Below, piece by piece: positions 33,257 to 45,500 of a stretch of 64,000 nucleotides of DNA. The notes under the pieces are model-generated. The model ran no database searches. It was not told the DNA's origin and was given only the letters and a program-made list of their open reading frames with translations. Source of the DNA: Tetraselmis striata (Eukaryota > Chlorophyta > Chlorodendrophyceae > Chlorodendrales > Chlorodendraceae); NCBI GenBank assembly GCA_006384855.1, contig VCJN01001248.1:1-64000 (forward strand). Reading direction: 5' to 3'. The translations under genes were made by a program, and so were the position numbers. Each line of letters opens with the position of its first letter. The first letter of the stretch is position 1.

Positions 33257-35127
33257 CTACTTGTCATCCGGCTCAGAGTTGCGAAACGTTAGGAAGCCCA
33301 TCGACTCCAACTGCTTGTAGAGTGTCATCTCCCGTTGAAACGGATGCACCTGCAATCCGAGGTAGAGGGGGTGATGCAGCTTGAGCTGCAAGTCGTGCGA
33401 GATCATTGCCCCCCTCGTCTCTGCTCCTTATGTCGGGGCAAACATGTGAAAGGGGTCACCTTTTCGCGCCCCTTTTGCGGCCTCTCCCAGTCGTAGTAGT
33501 GCGGGCGGGACGTGGAGGAGAAGTAGTTTTTGGACTGGAAGCCATATGCGTGCACCTTGTGGCAGATCTTGAGCGCAAAGATCATGCCCACAAGGCCGGA
33601 GGACGGCTTGTGCCCCTGGTTCTTCACCCACTGCCACGAGTAGCACAGGAACTCGGGGTCGAACACGTACGCGGTGTCGTTGCGCCCGGGATGCTCGCGG
33701 ACGTCGCTCACCCATTTCTGCATCAGCATTGCACTTCGCTCAGCATCGCCCCGACGGCACTCCCCACCCAAACAAGCGGACATGCATATATTTCAACTGC
33801 TGTGCTCGAGCGGCGGGCCTCACCTTGGTGGCACGGTCCCGTATCGTGGAGATGGTGACCTCTCCCGGCTCCTTCGGCTCCGACACCGGGCCGTTGTACA
33901 CCCTGAACGTGGTGCGCGTGCCCACGAACTGGCTGTAGCCTGGAAACGCCCACCGCACCCTCGCTTGTCAGGAGGCGTGCCAGGTGATGACTACCCACCC
34001 TATGGGGGAGGAGGCCGGGGGAGGGGGGAGGGGGGCCACCCTCAGTGATGCCATGGTTGAAGCGGATGATGACGTCGTGCCCGTCGATCTCCTCGCCGTA
34101 TTGGGTCTCGAGCAGGGAGCCGCTGTTCCCCACCTGCAGCCCAGAAATGGAGGAGTAAGGAAGGTTATTCCGTGCCGGAGAGTCTGTGTTAGGGCAGTCT
34201 GTGTTGTAGCAGCCTGGGCCGGCCCGCACCACTGCGCACGTCTTGAATATTCGCCCAGTCTGCGACGCGCGGAAGAGGTCCTCATGCGGGAGAGCCTCCT
34301 TTATTCTGCTAATGGCTGCGGGGACGGGGAAAGAGGGTCAGCACATGCATGCGGGCCGCCGGGCACAGGGGCTCTGCTGCATGGCTACCGGGCGTTGAAG
34401 ATGGGCCACATCAAGAGGGAAGCATTGGGCCCCACATCTAAGGTCGTGGTAGGATTTCAGCTCCACCACATGCGTCCCTCCGCAGCTGAACTCCACGTTC
34501 CTGAGGGGGCGGCCATGTTAGCGCATCGGTGATTTAGCCCCCGTCACATCGCAACAAGTCTCGCGGATGCGACAATTCGATATGCCGGGCTCACCGCCTC
34601 AGCATCTCTTGGCCGAGAGTGATGGGCACGGGAGCTGCCAGCAGCATCTTGATCTGCTGCTTGAGCTGCTTGCGGGACGCGGGCTTCGGCACCGGCTGCA
34701 TGCAGAGCGGGCGTCAGGGCCACGTTGTAGAATTGCTGCACATGGCTGGCATGCTCTCAAAAAGTTGACCAGGGAAGAGTGGCATGCGGATTGCGGTGTG
34801 ATTGGGCGGCGACAGCGTGGCAAGCAAGCCATACCTGGTCATTCCCGCTGCTGCCATTCCCTTGTTGGCTCAAAGGGGTACTCACTGCATGCTGCTGTTC
34901 GCCACAGGCAGCGCATCAGATGGTCAGAGCTCATGACAAGAAGCACAATCTACTCTGCGAGCTCCTGGTAGACACTTTCCGGGAAGGGCCACACCGACCT
35001 GCTTGTCCTGCTTGTACCACCACAGCCCCCCCAGGCCCATGGTGCTGCAGGCGAGCACCAGGAAGAGCAGGTTGGCGAAGGTTGGCTTCATCGCCGCTAG
35101 TGGGGCCGCCGCAGCAGGACGAGGCAC
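33257..35127 (-). CDS. GT29 (sialyltransferase-like) glycosyltransferase, copy A
   Basis: Exons in coding order: 34999-35091 (or from an upstream in-frame ATG at 35127), 34595-34695, 34436-34500, 34230-34315, 34040-34133, 33824-33939, 33460-33717 and a last exon from about 33415 to 33257. All phases agree except that the last intron would be only about 40 bp. The protein is about 325 aa and type II: MKPTFANLLFLVLACSTMG is the membrane anchor. Sialylmotif L is assembled across an intron as KTCAV + VGNSGSLLETQYGEEIDGHD. Motif S is VFDPEFLCYSWQWVKNQGHK followed by PSSGLVGMIFALKICHKVHA and YGFQ. Motif III is HYYD, and motif VS is HPFQRE (H-x4-E). The donor is probably a CMP-activated 2-keto sugar. 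Algae usually lack sialic acid, so Kdo- or DHA-type sugars are likely. Golgi. Confidence 0.85.
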
Positions 35128-35854
35128 AGCGCATCATAGTGCCCTGCTCTGCCCCATGTCGCCAGGCGCTAGCCGACTCATCAGTCACGCGAGCCGACTT
35201 GCTGCCAGTATCCCCACCCTGGACAGTGACCCTAATATCAACGCACGGCGCAGCTGTGGCCAGCGCACGTGCCGCCAGGCAGATGCGGACGACCCCGCTG
35301 CCTGCTTTTCGTATGGCGGCTGTGTGCCTCTGCCAATCATGCGAACAAACCGCCTTTAGTCACTGTAGCAGGCAGGCTTCAGACTGGGTGTACTACGTCG
35401 AGCCGCGCCGATATGATATCATTATATCATCCGCCGACGATGCGGCGGCCGGCGGCTATGGGCGACGAGGGGGGCGCGGCCGGGGCGCCGCGGCGTGACG
35501 CTGCGGCCAATTGGCGGGGTGAGGCGGGTTTTTTAAAACCTAATGAGGGGTTTTGCCCTTGTCGGATTAGTTGGCAGTACTACCGTCCCCAAAGCCCTAG
35601 CAGCAGCAACCCCATCATCAGCCTGCTGCCGACGCGCTGCGCGCGCGATTGTTTGTGTTTGTTTGTGCGCGGGCGGTGACTGGCTGCCTGGATGGCGGGC
35701 GGGGTCCTTCACGACGCTGCAGCCCAGAAAAGTACTACGCTGCAGCCGTCGCGCATCCAGACGTAGCGACTACAGGTAGTGCTGTGCCACAATCCCCGGC
35801 CGGCCAACCCTCTCCATATGACGTGCGACTTTAGTAAGGAGCGAACCCGGTGAG
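35128..35854. promoter_or_regulatory. Shared spacer between two divergent GT29 genes
   Basis: About 730 bp separate the two GT29 start regions, so both promoters must lie here. No TATA box or clear operator was identified. A small AT-rich stretch with repeated atatcat lies near 35411-35432. Confidence 0.5.
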
Positions 35855-37330
35855 ATGCGACGTCCCTGCGGAAGGACGGGAGGGGGGTGCTCCCGCCACA
35901 GGGATGGCTACTCACACTCGTACCGCCGACCGCACGCGGCTCTTCGCCCCTGCGTCGCACTCCCAGTGCTGTTGTTGCTGCTGCTCGTCCTGCTTGCGAC
36001 CCCGGCCGGGGCGCGCCCGGCGCATAGCGCTGCCCTCCGACAGCACGGCGCACGGTCTTGGACAGGGGAGGCAGCGGTAACGCAGGCGCGCTCACGGGTG
36101 ATTGCGAGCACCAAGCGTGCGAATGCTTCTCAGACTCGCAGCGACTGGGGCAGTGCGGCGTTGACCGCAGCCGAGTCGAGCCGACCGCTGCCCGCGCCGA
36201 ACGCTATCTGCGATACCAACGACGACGGCCCGGCGTGCCTTGAACGGACCTGCAGAGACCTGGGAGCTCGTGGCATGGATTGGGGCAGGCTCTCGCTGCG
36301 GGTCCTGGGCCTCTTACGTGGAACGGACGCACCGCGCCGGGGGGACCTGGGCGGCATGCTGCTCAGCGCCGCCAACCGGCGTGCGGCCTTCCGCGCGGTA
36401 CCCGCCCGCCTGCTGCCGCCATCCCGGGCGTCCCTGGCCCGGGGGATCAGATTTGGTACATGCGCGGTGGTCGGCAACAGCGGCACGCTCCTGCTCACGG
36501 AGTATGGTCGGGAGATCGACGCTCACAGCGCTGTGTTTCGCCTCAACGCTGGCCGCACCGCCGGGTTCGCCAAGCACGTGGGAAGCAGGACGCACTTCCG
36601 GCTGCTGAACGGCCTCTGGACCGGCAAGTACCCCCCGCTCGTTGGCCTTCTCTCCACCACATCGCCTGGTCAGGCAGCTAACAGGTGCGTGTGCAGTAGG
36701 CCACCTCCGGCATCATTGGTTTCCGCGACTGCTCGCAACAATAAGGCATCTGTTTTGGGACTGCGACACGGTCAGTGGGTGCCTCTTCAGAATCTCAGCA
36801 TCTGCATACTGTACCGGTGCATGCACGCGCCGCGCAGGGTCCCGCTGGAGAGGAAGGTCACGCTTATTGCGTCGCGGGGGAACAAGCTTGAGGCGAATTA
36901 CGTGAAGCTGGCGCAGTTCATGAGGGCCAAGCGTACAGACGTGAGCACCACACTGCTGCACCCGGACGCGCTGACGCGCACACGCCGTGCGCTAGACTCG
37001 TACAGGCGATGTGCCCTGGCTGGGGGTAAGCGATTCAGTGGCGGAGGAGCCCCGTCGTCTGGCCTGGTGCTGGTGTACAACCTGAAGGACATCTGTGGCC
37101 GGGTGTCCGTGTATGGCTTTGGGAGCGACAGGGTGCAGGGGCGCGCGCCCGCGTACCAGTACTACACACGCCGGGAGGGCAACCCCACGCACTCCTTCTC
37201 CGCCGAGATGGAGTTCATCCGGTCTCTTGCTCACAGCAACTACATCAGGCTATGCACTGCCGGAAGCTGTATTGGGGCAGGCACAAATAACGACTCGAGC
37301 CTGGGTGGGCCACGAATGGAGGCACTCTGA
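35855..37330 (+). CDS. GT29 (sialyltransferase-like) glycosyltransferase, copy B
   Basis: Two exons, 35855-36684 and 36838-37330, give 440 aa. The intron (donor GTGCGT, acceptor CGCGCAG, phase 2) is 153 bp, a multiple of three without stops, so the unspliced frame also stays open for 51 extra codons. The N-terminus has a type II anchor (CVALPVLLLLLLVLLATPAG). Motif L: CAVVGNSGTLLLTEYGREID with AHSAVFRLNAGRTAGF and the following VGSRTHFRLLN. Motif S: SSGLVLVYNLKDICGRVSVY and GFG. Motif III: YQYYT; motif VS: HSFSAE. The N-terminal stem is longer than in copy A and the sequences are well diverged, so the pair is old or was brought together rather than being a fresh duplicate. Golgi lumen; acceptor unknown. 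Confidence 0.87.
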   Translation: MRRPCGRTGGGCSRHRDGYSHSYRRPHAALRPCVALPVLLLLLLVLLATPAGARPAHSAALRQHGARSWTGEAAVTQARSRVIASTKRANASQTRSDWGSAALTAAESSRPLPAPNAICDTNDDGPACLERTCRDLGARGMDWGRLSLRVLGLLRGTDAPRRGDLGGMLLSAANRRAAFRAVPARLLPPSRASLARGIRFGTCAVVGNSGTLLLTEYGREIDAHSAVFRLNAGRTAGFAKHVGSRTHFRLLNGLWTGKYPPLVGLLSTTSPGQAANRCVCSRPPPASLVSATARNNKASVLGLRHGQWVPLQNLSICILYRCMHAPRRVPLERKVTLIASRGNKLEANYVKLAQFMRAKRTDVSTTLLHPDALTRTRRALDSYRRCALAGGKRFSGGGAPSSGLVLVYNLKDICGRVSVYGFGSDRVQGRAPAYQYYTRREGNPTHSFSAEMEFIRSLAHSNYIRLCTAGSCIGAGTNNDSSLGGPRMEAL

Positions 37331-38834
37331 TCTGGTTGTGCCTCAGGCTACTCTATGGGCTGGGCGATACGCAGAATAAGGACTATTCACCGCGAACTAT
37401 GAGAATTATAAAGCTGACTCCTCTCCGAATGATACTATAGTGTTAAGATATAGATACTGACAAACCGTAGTGCGAGACCTATTTTTGCTGTTGATTGTGA
37501 ATTATTTAATGCCAATCCAATTTATTTATTTTGGACAATTTTGACAAATGTCCATCGGCAGCACTACCTGGTTGCGCACACATGGCGTGCATTGCAATGC
37601 CGCAGCTGGTGTTGTCCTGCTATGGCACCCTTGCATCCACATCACGTGTATGCAGTATGTTTGGGTTCTCGTGACGCGGGTCCTCAACTGAATGATGGAT
37701 TGCATGCAATTCTGCGAACGTCCTGGCCGCACAGTGCCATTCCAGCTTTCCCCTATTCCGTCAATGTCCAACCCACTGGGACTCGGAGGTTGCTGCCTGT
37801 CTGTATGATTTTGGGCGTTCGCACGGGTGTTCCTGGAATTGCCAGTGTCCATCCTATATGAAATAATAATGCAGGCGTACTCGCACAGTCAGACAACAGC
37901 AGTACCCTATTCCTTCCGCCCATAGTCGCTACCGTACCGGTATCCCAATAGTCGCTAGTGGCCTGCATCCAGGGGATCTCTCGCTCTACCGAGCACGGCC
38001 TAGTCTGAGTGGTGGACGGTAATAACAGGATGATTAACGAATGATTAACGCAATATATTGGCACCAAAATAATCTGTATATATACCGCATAAATGAAAAT
38101 AACTGGGGACAAGAAGCCTAATTCCAATCAGCAGGAAGGATCTACCGAAACCGTATCCTTTATATAGTCATAAATAAATATCCGTGTTTATAGTCCTGTA
38201 TTAGTCATCCTTAGTACGTTCGTGGATCCGCCGGGCGCGCGCTGTCTAAACACCCGCGCCGCCCGCTATCGTGCGCGAGCGAGAGGCGGCGCCGGCGCCA
38301 CATATGGTGATGCTGATGCTGGCCGCCGCTACTGCGCACTGAAAAGACGATCCTGCTTCGTAGATAGGGCGGTTGCTCTGTCTGGCGCAGCCCCCCCCCC
38401 CTGACGTCCCTGCGCATTTCTTCGCCAGGGACCTGTGTATGTCTCGCGCACGGCCCTCCCTCCTCTCTCGCCATTGCGCGCCTGGCGTCGCCCAACATTC
38501 CGTAGTCGTTATGCATATACTCGTACGGGTTTTTCGCCCTGCAGCACGATTCTACCGCCCTGTGTAACCAAACCCATCAATAAACTCCCCATCAGCACTG
38601 TCCACGGAGCTACCCGCCAGCCAACAGCCGGCGCTGTCGGCGGCGCTGATTTGCTGAGAATTGAGTGCGCACCGCGCATCCCATCGTCCCTGCAGCGAGA
38701 CGAGGCAAGAGGTAGGGGAAGCACCGGACTCACTCGCTCCCCCTCCGCCGCGGGTCGTTGCCGACGGCCGAACGGGGGGGGGGGGGTCCGCTGTATTATA
38801 ATTGCAGCCGAACGGGGCAGCGCCGCCGGATCCC

Positions 38835-38865
<31 letters not shown>

Positions 38866-39579
38866 ACCTTCCCGCGCGCGCTAATTCCCCCGTGGACCCC
38901 CATCCGCGTTCCACCCCGACATCAACCCGAACCCAGGCCCTCGCTCGAAGCGTACTCGTCACAAATCCAGCCCTGTGCTTAAATCCTCGTGGCGAGTACC
39001 GCCGGCGATCGTGGCGTGGCGAGGCGGTTGACGAAGGGTTGTGCGCAACCACTGCGGGATGGAAAGTATTATAAACGCACACGGCCGAGGATGGCCTCGA
39101 ATAATTAGTCTTGCGGATTGCTTCGGCGATGTCCTTGAAGACTGCGATGGAGCGTCGCCTAACCAGGGCTTTCCTTTGCTGGATCGCTGCCTAAACGAAG
39201 GCCGCCGTTGAGACTCCGCAAGAGTTTCAATTGTGCCAGTCCTGTCCCGGGGGCGACAATAAAAAACGGGCAGGGCGTGATACCAAGTTGTCGTACGACT
39301 TCTGTATGCACGAATGTCATGCATCGCTGTACTCGGCAACAACCATCCTGGTCTGCCTTGGGCGCGGCCCTGACGGGCACTGGCAGACGTGCAGGCTCTT
39401 GTGGTCTGGCCGGAATGGTTGATGGCTGTTGATGGCCACCTCGTTGCCGCCTGCTCTACGCAGGACCAGGAGGGAAGAGGGCGGAGAGGGGGGTAGCCCC
39501 CGTACAATCCTGAGGTGTGTGAGGGCGCTGTTGGCCTGCTGATTGCTGGGACCAAGCGGGGAGCGGGTCCTCCACCGGC
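37331..39579. other. Spacer with homopolymers and a LINE fragment
   Basis: No gene was recognised. It contains G-rich tracts near 38776, a 30-base C-run at 38836-38865 and a LINE 3' fragment at 39105-39265. A short match to the 22-bp inverted repeat (caagaggtagggg) lies near 38706. Confidence 0.5.
39105..39265 (+). mobile_element. LINE 3'-end fragment
   Basis: Matches 30985-31140: gcggatt-gcttcggc, ggagcgtcgcctaaccaggg, the GCCGCCGT segment and ccagtcctgtcccgggggcg are shared, with substitutions and small gaps. It is oriented like the parent copy. Confidence 0.75.
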
Positions 39580-42500
39580 ATGGCGTCTCCGGCCAGCATC
39601 GGCCAGTCGCTGGCGTCACCCAGCTTCAGGCAGCAGCATCGGCGGCAGCGCAGCGCGGGTCGGGGCCAGACGTGGCTGCTCATCGGCGTCTGCGGCATAT
39701 GCTGCGTGGCGACGGCGATGTTCATGGGTGCGACGAAGCAGCTGGCGGCGGAGAACGCGTCGCTGCAGGCGCAGCTGGTGGCGGGCTCGCTGGCGGCGCG
39801 GCAGATGTGCACCGCGGCCGGGGAGGGCCGGGAGCCGGCGGGGATGGAGGCCCCGCCGGATGAGCTGCTGGCCAGCATAGAGGCCTGCCTGGCTCGGCCT
39901 GAGCTGCGGGCGCAGGCCCCGGGCGCGGCGTGGTCGCCGCGGGGGGAGCAGGCGGAGGTGGTGCTGGCGAACAGCGAGGTCGCGGCGCGCGTGGTGGTGG
40001 GCGGCGCGCTGGTCGCCGTCATCATCGGCAGCCTGCTGGTGGTGAACAACCTGGACCACCTGCCGCGCTGGCTGGCGCGACCGCTCTTCTACGCGCTCGG
40101 CAGCGGCACCGAGGCCCTCAGCCTCGGCGGCCAGCAGGTCTCCCTCTCCAAGCTAGTCGCCTACCGCCTTGACCGCTGGTTCTCCACCAACCCCTACTCC
40201 AAGGTAATCCCCCGCCCCTCCCTACCCACTGCCCACCCTCTTTGGAGCACTTACAGGACCTTGTAAGCCCTTCCATCACAGTATCTCCGCTCTCTCTGGT
40301 TTCGCTGTGTGCTAATCTGCTTGAACCCAACGTTAAGAGGTGAAAGTATGTGTATCCAAAAAACACCCACGAATATAGCATGGAGCACAACCCGATGTCG
40401 CAAAGCAGTTAATTGCCTGCAAACTCAATTGAGCGTCACGGTAAAGAAGCGTCGAACGTTACTGGAAGCTCGCTTAAGGGCGTGGGGACAGGCCAGCCGC
40501 ACCATACTAACCCCCCCCCCCCCCCCCCTCCCTTCTCTTTTCTTCAGACTCTGGCGCTGCTATATGTCACGCTGGCCATGATCGTGATTGGTGGCCTGGG
40601 CATCTTCACGCTCAGCAAGATCTCGCTGGACGACGCGCTCTGGGAGGCCATCGTTGGCGTGGGGCTGGACTGGACCTTCCCCTCGGACGCGGACCCGGAG
40701 GACCAGGACAGCGGGCTGCGCGTGGTGATGGTGCGCTGCATGGGCCTCGTCGTCAGCATCGGAGGTGGGCTGCTCAAGCTTCCTGGGAAAGAGGGCGGGG
40801 GGGGGGGGGGGGGGGGGGGGGTGAGAACGGGAGTCTCCTTTGCGGTGCAGGGCGCGGGATGCCTTGGTGCCACGAGTCTTCGAGGAGTATGTACGATACG
40901 GCGGCACACAGCTCTGCCAGCCGCCTCCCCTGCGCCATCCAATCATGACAGGCGGCCTGAACCCACTCGGTTACCGAAACGTTCATACGAACACTGAGAA
41001 CCGGAACCTGCCCTGCCTGCCAGAGGTCAAATGTAAACAAAACTGCGTTGGAACTATAGCGAACGGTCTCATGAACATGCAACCTCAATTCCAGGCTTGT
41101 TGTGAGGGTTCTTGCACATGCATCGGCACCCATGGCTATAGCACAGACGCAATGTGTACCATCATCCCTAGCCGGTGGCGCACGTTAAAAGCTCCCCCTC
41201 TCTGTTGGCACGGCAGCTTCCATTGGGCCTTTGATCGGGAATCGTTGTGAGGCCATTGTAGGCCACCTGCGATGCAGTCACCATGATGCCCCCTCCCCTC
41301 CCTTCCTTTCCCCCAACCCATTTGGTGCTGCTCCCCAGGTATGCTCGTCACCGCGTTGATGCTGGGCATCGTGTCGGATGCCATAGGGGACAAGGTGGGC
41401 CGCCCTCGCCGCCCGTGTGGGACTACCCCAACCAGTTGTGCCCGCGAGCCGCCCCCTGGCAGCCCCCGCTGAGCCTGTGGCTGCGCCTGTGCCCCGCGGC
41501 ACAGGTCGACCAGATGAAGAAGGGTAAGGCAGAGGTGCTGGAGAATAACCACACGCTCATCCTGGGCTGGAGCGACAAGCTGTACGCGCTCATCAAGGAG
41601 CTCGCCAACGCCAACGAGTCCATTGGGGGTAGCGCCATCGTGATCATGTCGGAGCGGGACAAGGAGGAGATGGAGGAGGACATCGACGCGCAGGAGCTGG
41701 ACCTGCGCGGCTCGCGCGTCATCTGCCGCACAGGTGCCCCCGCCACTCCCCCAAGCACGCGCCCGTCTGACTGCAGCCCTCCATATACTATGTATTCTTG
41801 GAACTCGTGAGACCGCAGCAGGGGGAAGAGGGGGAAGGGGGGGGAGGGGCAACTGCCACTGTCTGAGACACCGAAGCCCCGCGCCGCCCCCCCCCCCCCC
41901 CCCCCTCCCATCCGCACCGAACCGCACTCACTGTCCCATCCGCACCGCACTCAATGACACGCAATGACACGTTCGGCGTGATGGCCGGCGCTCAGGGAAC
42001 CCGCTGCTTTCCGTTGACCTCAACAAGGTATCCGTGCGCACGGCGAGGGCGATCGTCGTCCTGGCACAAGTGAGTGGCCGGGCGCGCAGCGTCCTCGCCC
42101 CCACCAAACGTGTCAGGTTATATTAGGGTTATAAACCCTACCTGAACACGGTGCGGCTCGGCTGGCGGACCTGGCGCTGACGTGGTGCCCTGTCCCGCCC
42201 GGCAGATGCGCGACGGCAACAGCGCGGACCTGGCGGACGCCTTCTCCCTGCGCATCGTGATGAGCCTGATGTCGCTGCACCAGAGCCTGCCAGGTGCGCT
42301 GCGCCCATCCACCCCGCCACACCCGCACCCTCAGCTGATGACGATGCATGTGTGGCAGCCACTTGGCACCAGCGTCATGGTTTTGGGTTGACATGGGTGC
42401 CGACGCACCTGTGAGAGCCCTCATTACAAGCCTCAAATTGGGCTTGCACTACGCAGCCCTGTAAGAACATTCGCTGTAGTCCCGCTATGGTTTTGTCTGC

Positions 42501-45500
42501 ATTTGACCTGTGGTAGGCAGGGCAGGGCCGCATTCGCAGTGTTCTTATGACCGCGTTGGCACCCGTAGTAGTGTTTTCGTGAATTATTATCAGTGGCCAG
42601 GCCATACCACACCTCGAGGATTTGGCTGCCTTTGTCATGAGTGAGGTCCCTCCCGTCCCTCCATGGCGTCCTGGGCCTTGAGGGGCATGACGGGCTTTTT
42701 CCAGTTTCGGCACCACGGCATCAGGCCCGCAATCGCATCGCCTTAGGTTTTTTGTTGATGTGGCGTACTCCCACAATGCTTTGCTCCGCAATGTGGGGCT
42801 TGCGCCAAATCGCAGCACTCAAATGGGCCGACGTCCGGGGCTGGCAGTAGTGGCAGACCTTTCGTGATCTCTGCAGATGGGCGTTTCGATGGCAGTGTTT
42901 TCCACGATGATCTCCCAGTCATGGTACAGACGCTGCAATATCTCACTTCTGCCCCCCGGGGACGAAAAAAACGCGACAGTCCACCCCACAACAGTACGTA
43001 GCTGTATTGCGATATTCCAGCGAGGTTGACACACAAATCTGTAGCTCGGGGTCCTCCATCTTTTTGGCACCTTCCAGAATTTGAAGTATACACTCTGACG
43101 GGGGTCTATGTTGTATTGTGGTGACAGTGTGTACCCATAGGTGGATACGATGGTGTTTTAGTCCTCAAAGGTGCAGTGGTATGTTGCGGTATGTACCCGT
43201 AGGTAGGGACGATGGTATTATAGTCCTCAAATGGGCAGTGGTATGTTCCCTGAGATGTGATGGGGATGCTGAGCCGACTGCCCTGCGACCGGCGTGCGCG
43301 CGTGCAGGCGGGCTGTGCGGGCACATCGTGTGCGAGGTGTGCGACATCGACAACGAGCCGCTCATCGAGATGGTGGCCAGCTCGCACCACGTGGAGACGG
43401 TGGTGGCGCACGATGTGATCGGGCGGCTGATGATCCAGAGCCGCCGGCAGCCGGGGCTGGCGTCCGTCTGGGAGGGCATTCTCGGCTTCGACGACAACGA
43501 GTTTTACGCGGCGCGCTGGCCCACGCTCGTCGGCAAGCGCTTCAGCGAGGTGCTCGTCAGCTTCCCGGACGCCATTCCGGTGGGGCTGGTGCAGGGCACG
43601 GAGCACCCCAAGGTGCTGCTCAACCCGCACGACGACTACGAGCTCACGGAGGACGACCAGCTGCTCGTACTGGCGGAGGACGACGACACCTACAGCCCCG
43701 CCGACGCGCCGCAGCTGGCGCCGACGCGGCCGCTGCCAAAGTACACGGTGCGGCGCCCGCTGGCCGCCCGCCACCACCATCAGCACATGAACGAACTACT
43801 TCTTGCTCACAAACTCGCCATTCTTAATTTTCGCGTTACCAGTACATTCGCGCTACATTTCGCGTTACAAAACTGTTGACATATCTGCTGGTACGCTGTA
43901 AGGATATGTACCACACAAATCCCCATGTGGGTACCCAGTGCCTGGTGCGTTTTCCGCGGTATCCTTACATACGCATATATTTGTGTTACGGAGTAGCTGA
44001 AGCGTTACTCGTACCCAGATGTGGCGGCATTGTAGAGATTAAACTGGATATTGATTACATGTGCTAGACGCAACATTCAAGAAATCCACACAGAAATCCA
44101 GAAGGAAATCCAGAAGGAAATCCAGCTACGGGCCAACAGAGGCGGGAAAGATTAAACTGGATATGGACCGGTGAATCCAAACAATAATATCGTGTGTACT
44201 ACCGTGCCCACGGGAAATGGTCCGCATATATATATGTGTGCTGAGAGGGAAAAAACATTCAATCGGCTAAACAACGATTTATCGCAAATACAATCGTCGC
44301 GTGGGGGTGGCTCCAGACCGGAAGGGGGGACTTGACCGAAGTAGGCGAAGTCAACGTACTCGAGCTCGGTGTCGAGTGCGTCTAGCTCAGCAGGAAGGGG
44401 CTCTTGCGCTCCTTGCTCACCACCCTCGGGCGTAGGCGCGCCCGCGGGAATGGCTGGCTGGGTGCCTTTGGGAGGAGGCGATAGCACGGGAGGGGCCAGT
44501 CGAGCGAGTAAGGCGGCCGTAGCCGCCTCGAACTGCTCGGCCAGCCGCTTCTCCAGGGCTTCCGCTTGGGCCGTCAGGCGTTTCTCCAATTCCGCGATGG
44601 ATGCCGCAGTGGCGCCGCCCGGGGCGTCGTCGACTGGGGCGTCTTCCGGTACAGGACGAGGGGGCATCCTGCTGTCGCGGGGTGGGGAAGGTGTAGCGTC
44701 TCGGGAGGCTGAGGCTCGGGTCCGAGTCGGCATAGAGTAAGCTGACACTCTGCTCGACTGCTAGAGTCGAGACTGCTTGCGCGAGCCGGTTGAGGCGAGC
44801 GCAAAGCAGAGAGTGCCGGTGCCCGAGGGCGGATCCCTCAGGTCGTGGTGCTGGTGCGGGCCGGCAGGCCCCAGTCCGTGCGCCGACCGCGGGGATCGTG
44901 CGCAGTACAACATTGCTAAGTACTGTAAACCTCTAGATGACTACATCTGACCATATATATATGTGTGCTGAGAGGGAAAAAACATTCAATCGGCTAAACA
45001 ACGATTTATCGCAAATACGGCACTGTATTCCCGACGCAAATCCGAAAAAAAATATTTTTCGTGCGTCAATAGGCCCACGGATTGATAGTAAGCCTGCAGT
45101 ATATGTCAGTTGGACCAAAAAGTTGCACAACTTGGTCAACGTTAAGCCGGAAGAGGCGCATTACCCTATTCCAACATAGGAAGCTTGTGCCGAAAACGTT
45201 AGACTTACAAACCTGAAGACTCTCTGCAGCGGTGGCATCTCTGATATCTGCTGCTGCGCCGCTGACACACTGGCCGATGCGAACCCGCCGAGTTTTCAGG
45301 AGAAGCCCACCAAGGAGAAGATTCTGTTCCTGGGCTGGCGCCGCGACATGGACGACATGATTGACGTGCTGGACGACTTTGTGTGCAAGGACTCGGAGCT
45401 GTGGCTGTACTCGGAGGTGCCCCTGGACATGCGCAAGGAGCTGCTGATGAAGGCGAGCGCCGGCCATGCCCCTGCCTGGAAGGGAAAGGGGGGGGGGGGG

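Noticed and set aside
38758-39074. Pro- or Gly-rich proteins made from homopolymer runs (also near 3601, 14627, 28809, 41880 and 54210)
   Set aside because: The reading frames exist only because C/G runs lack stops.
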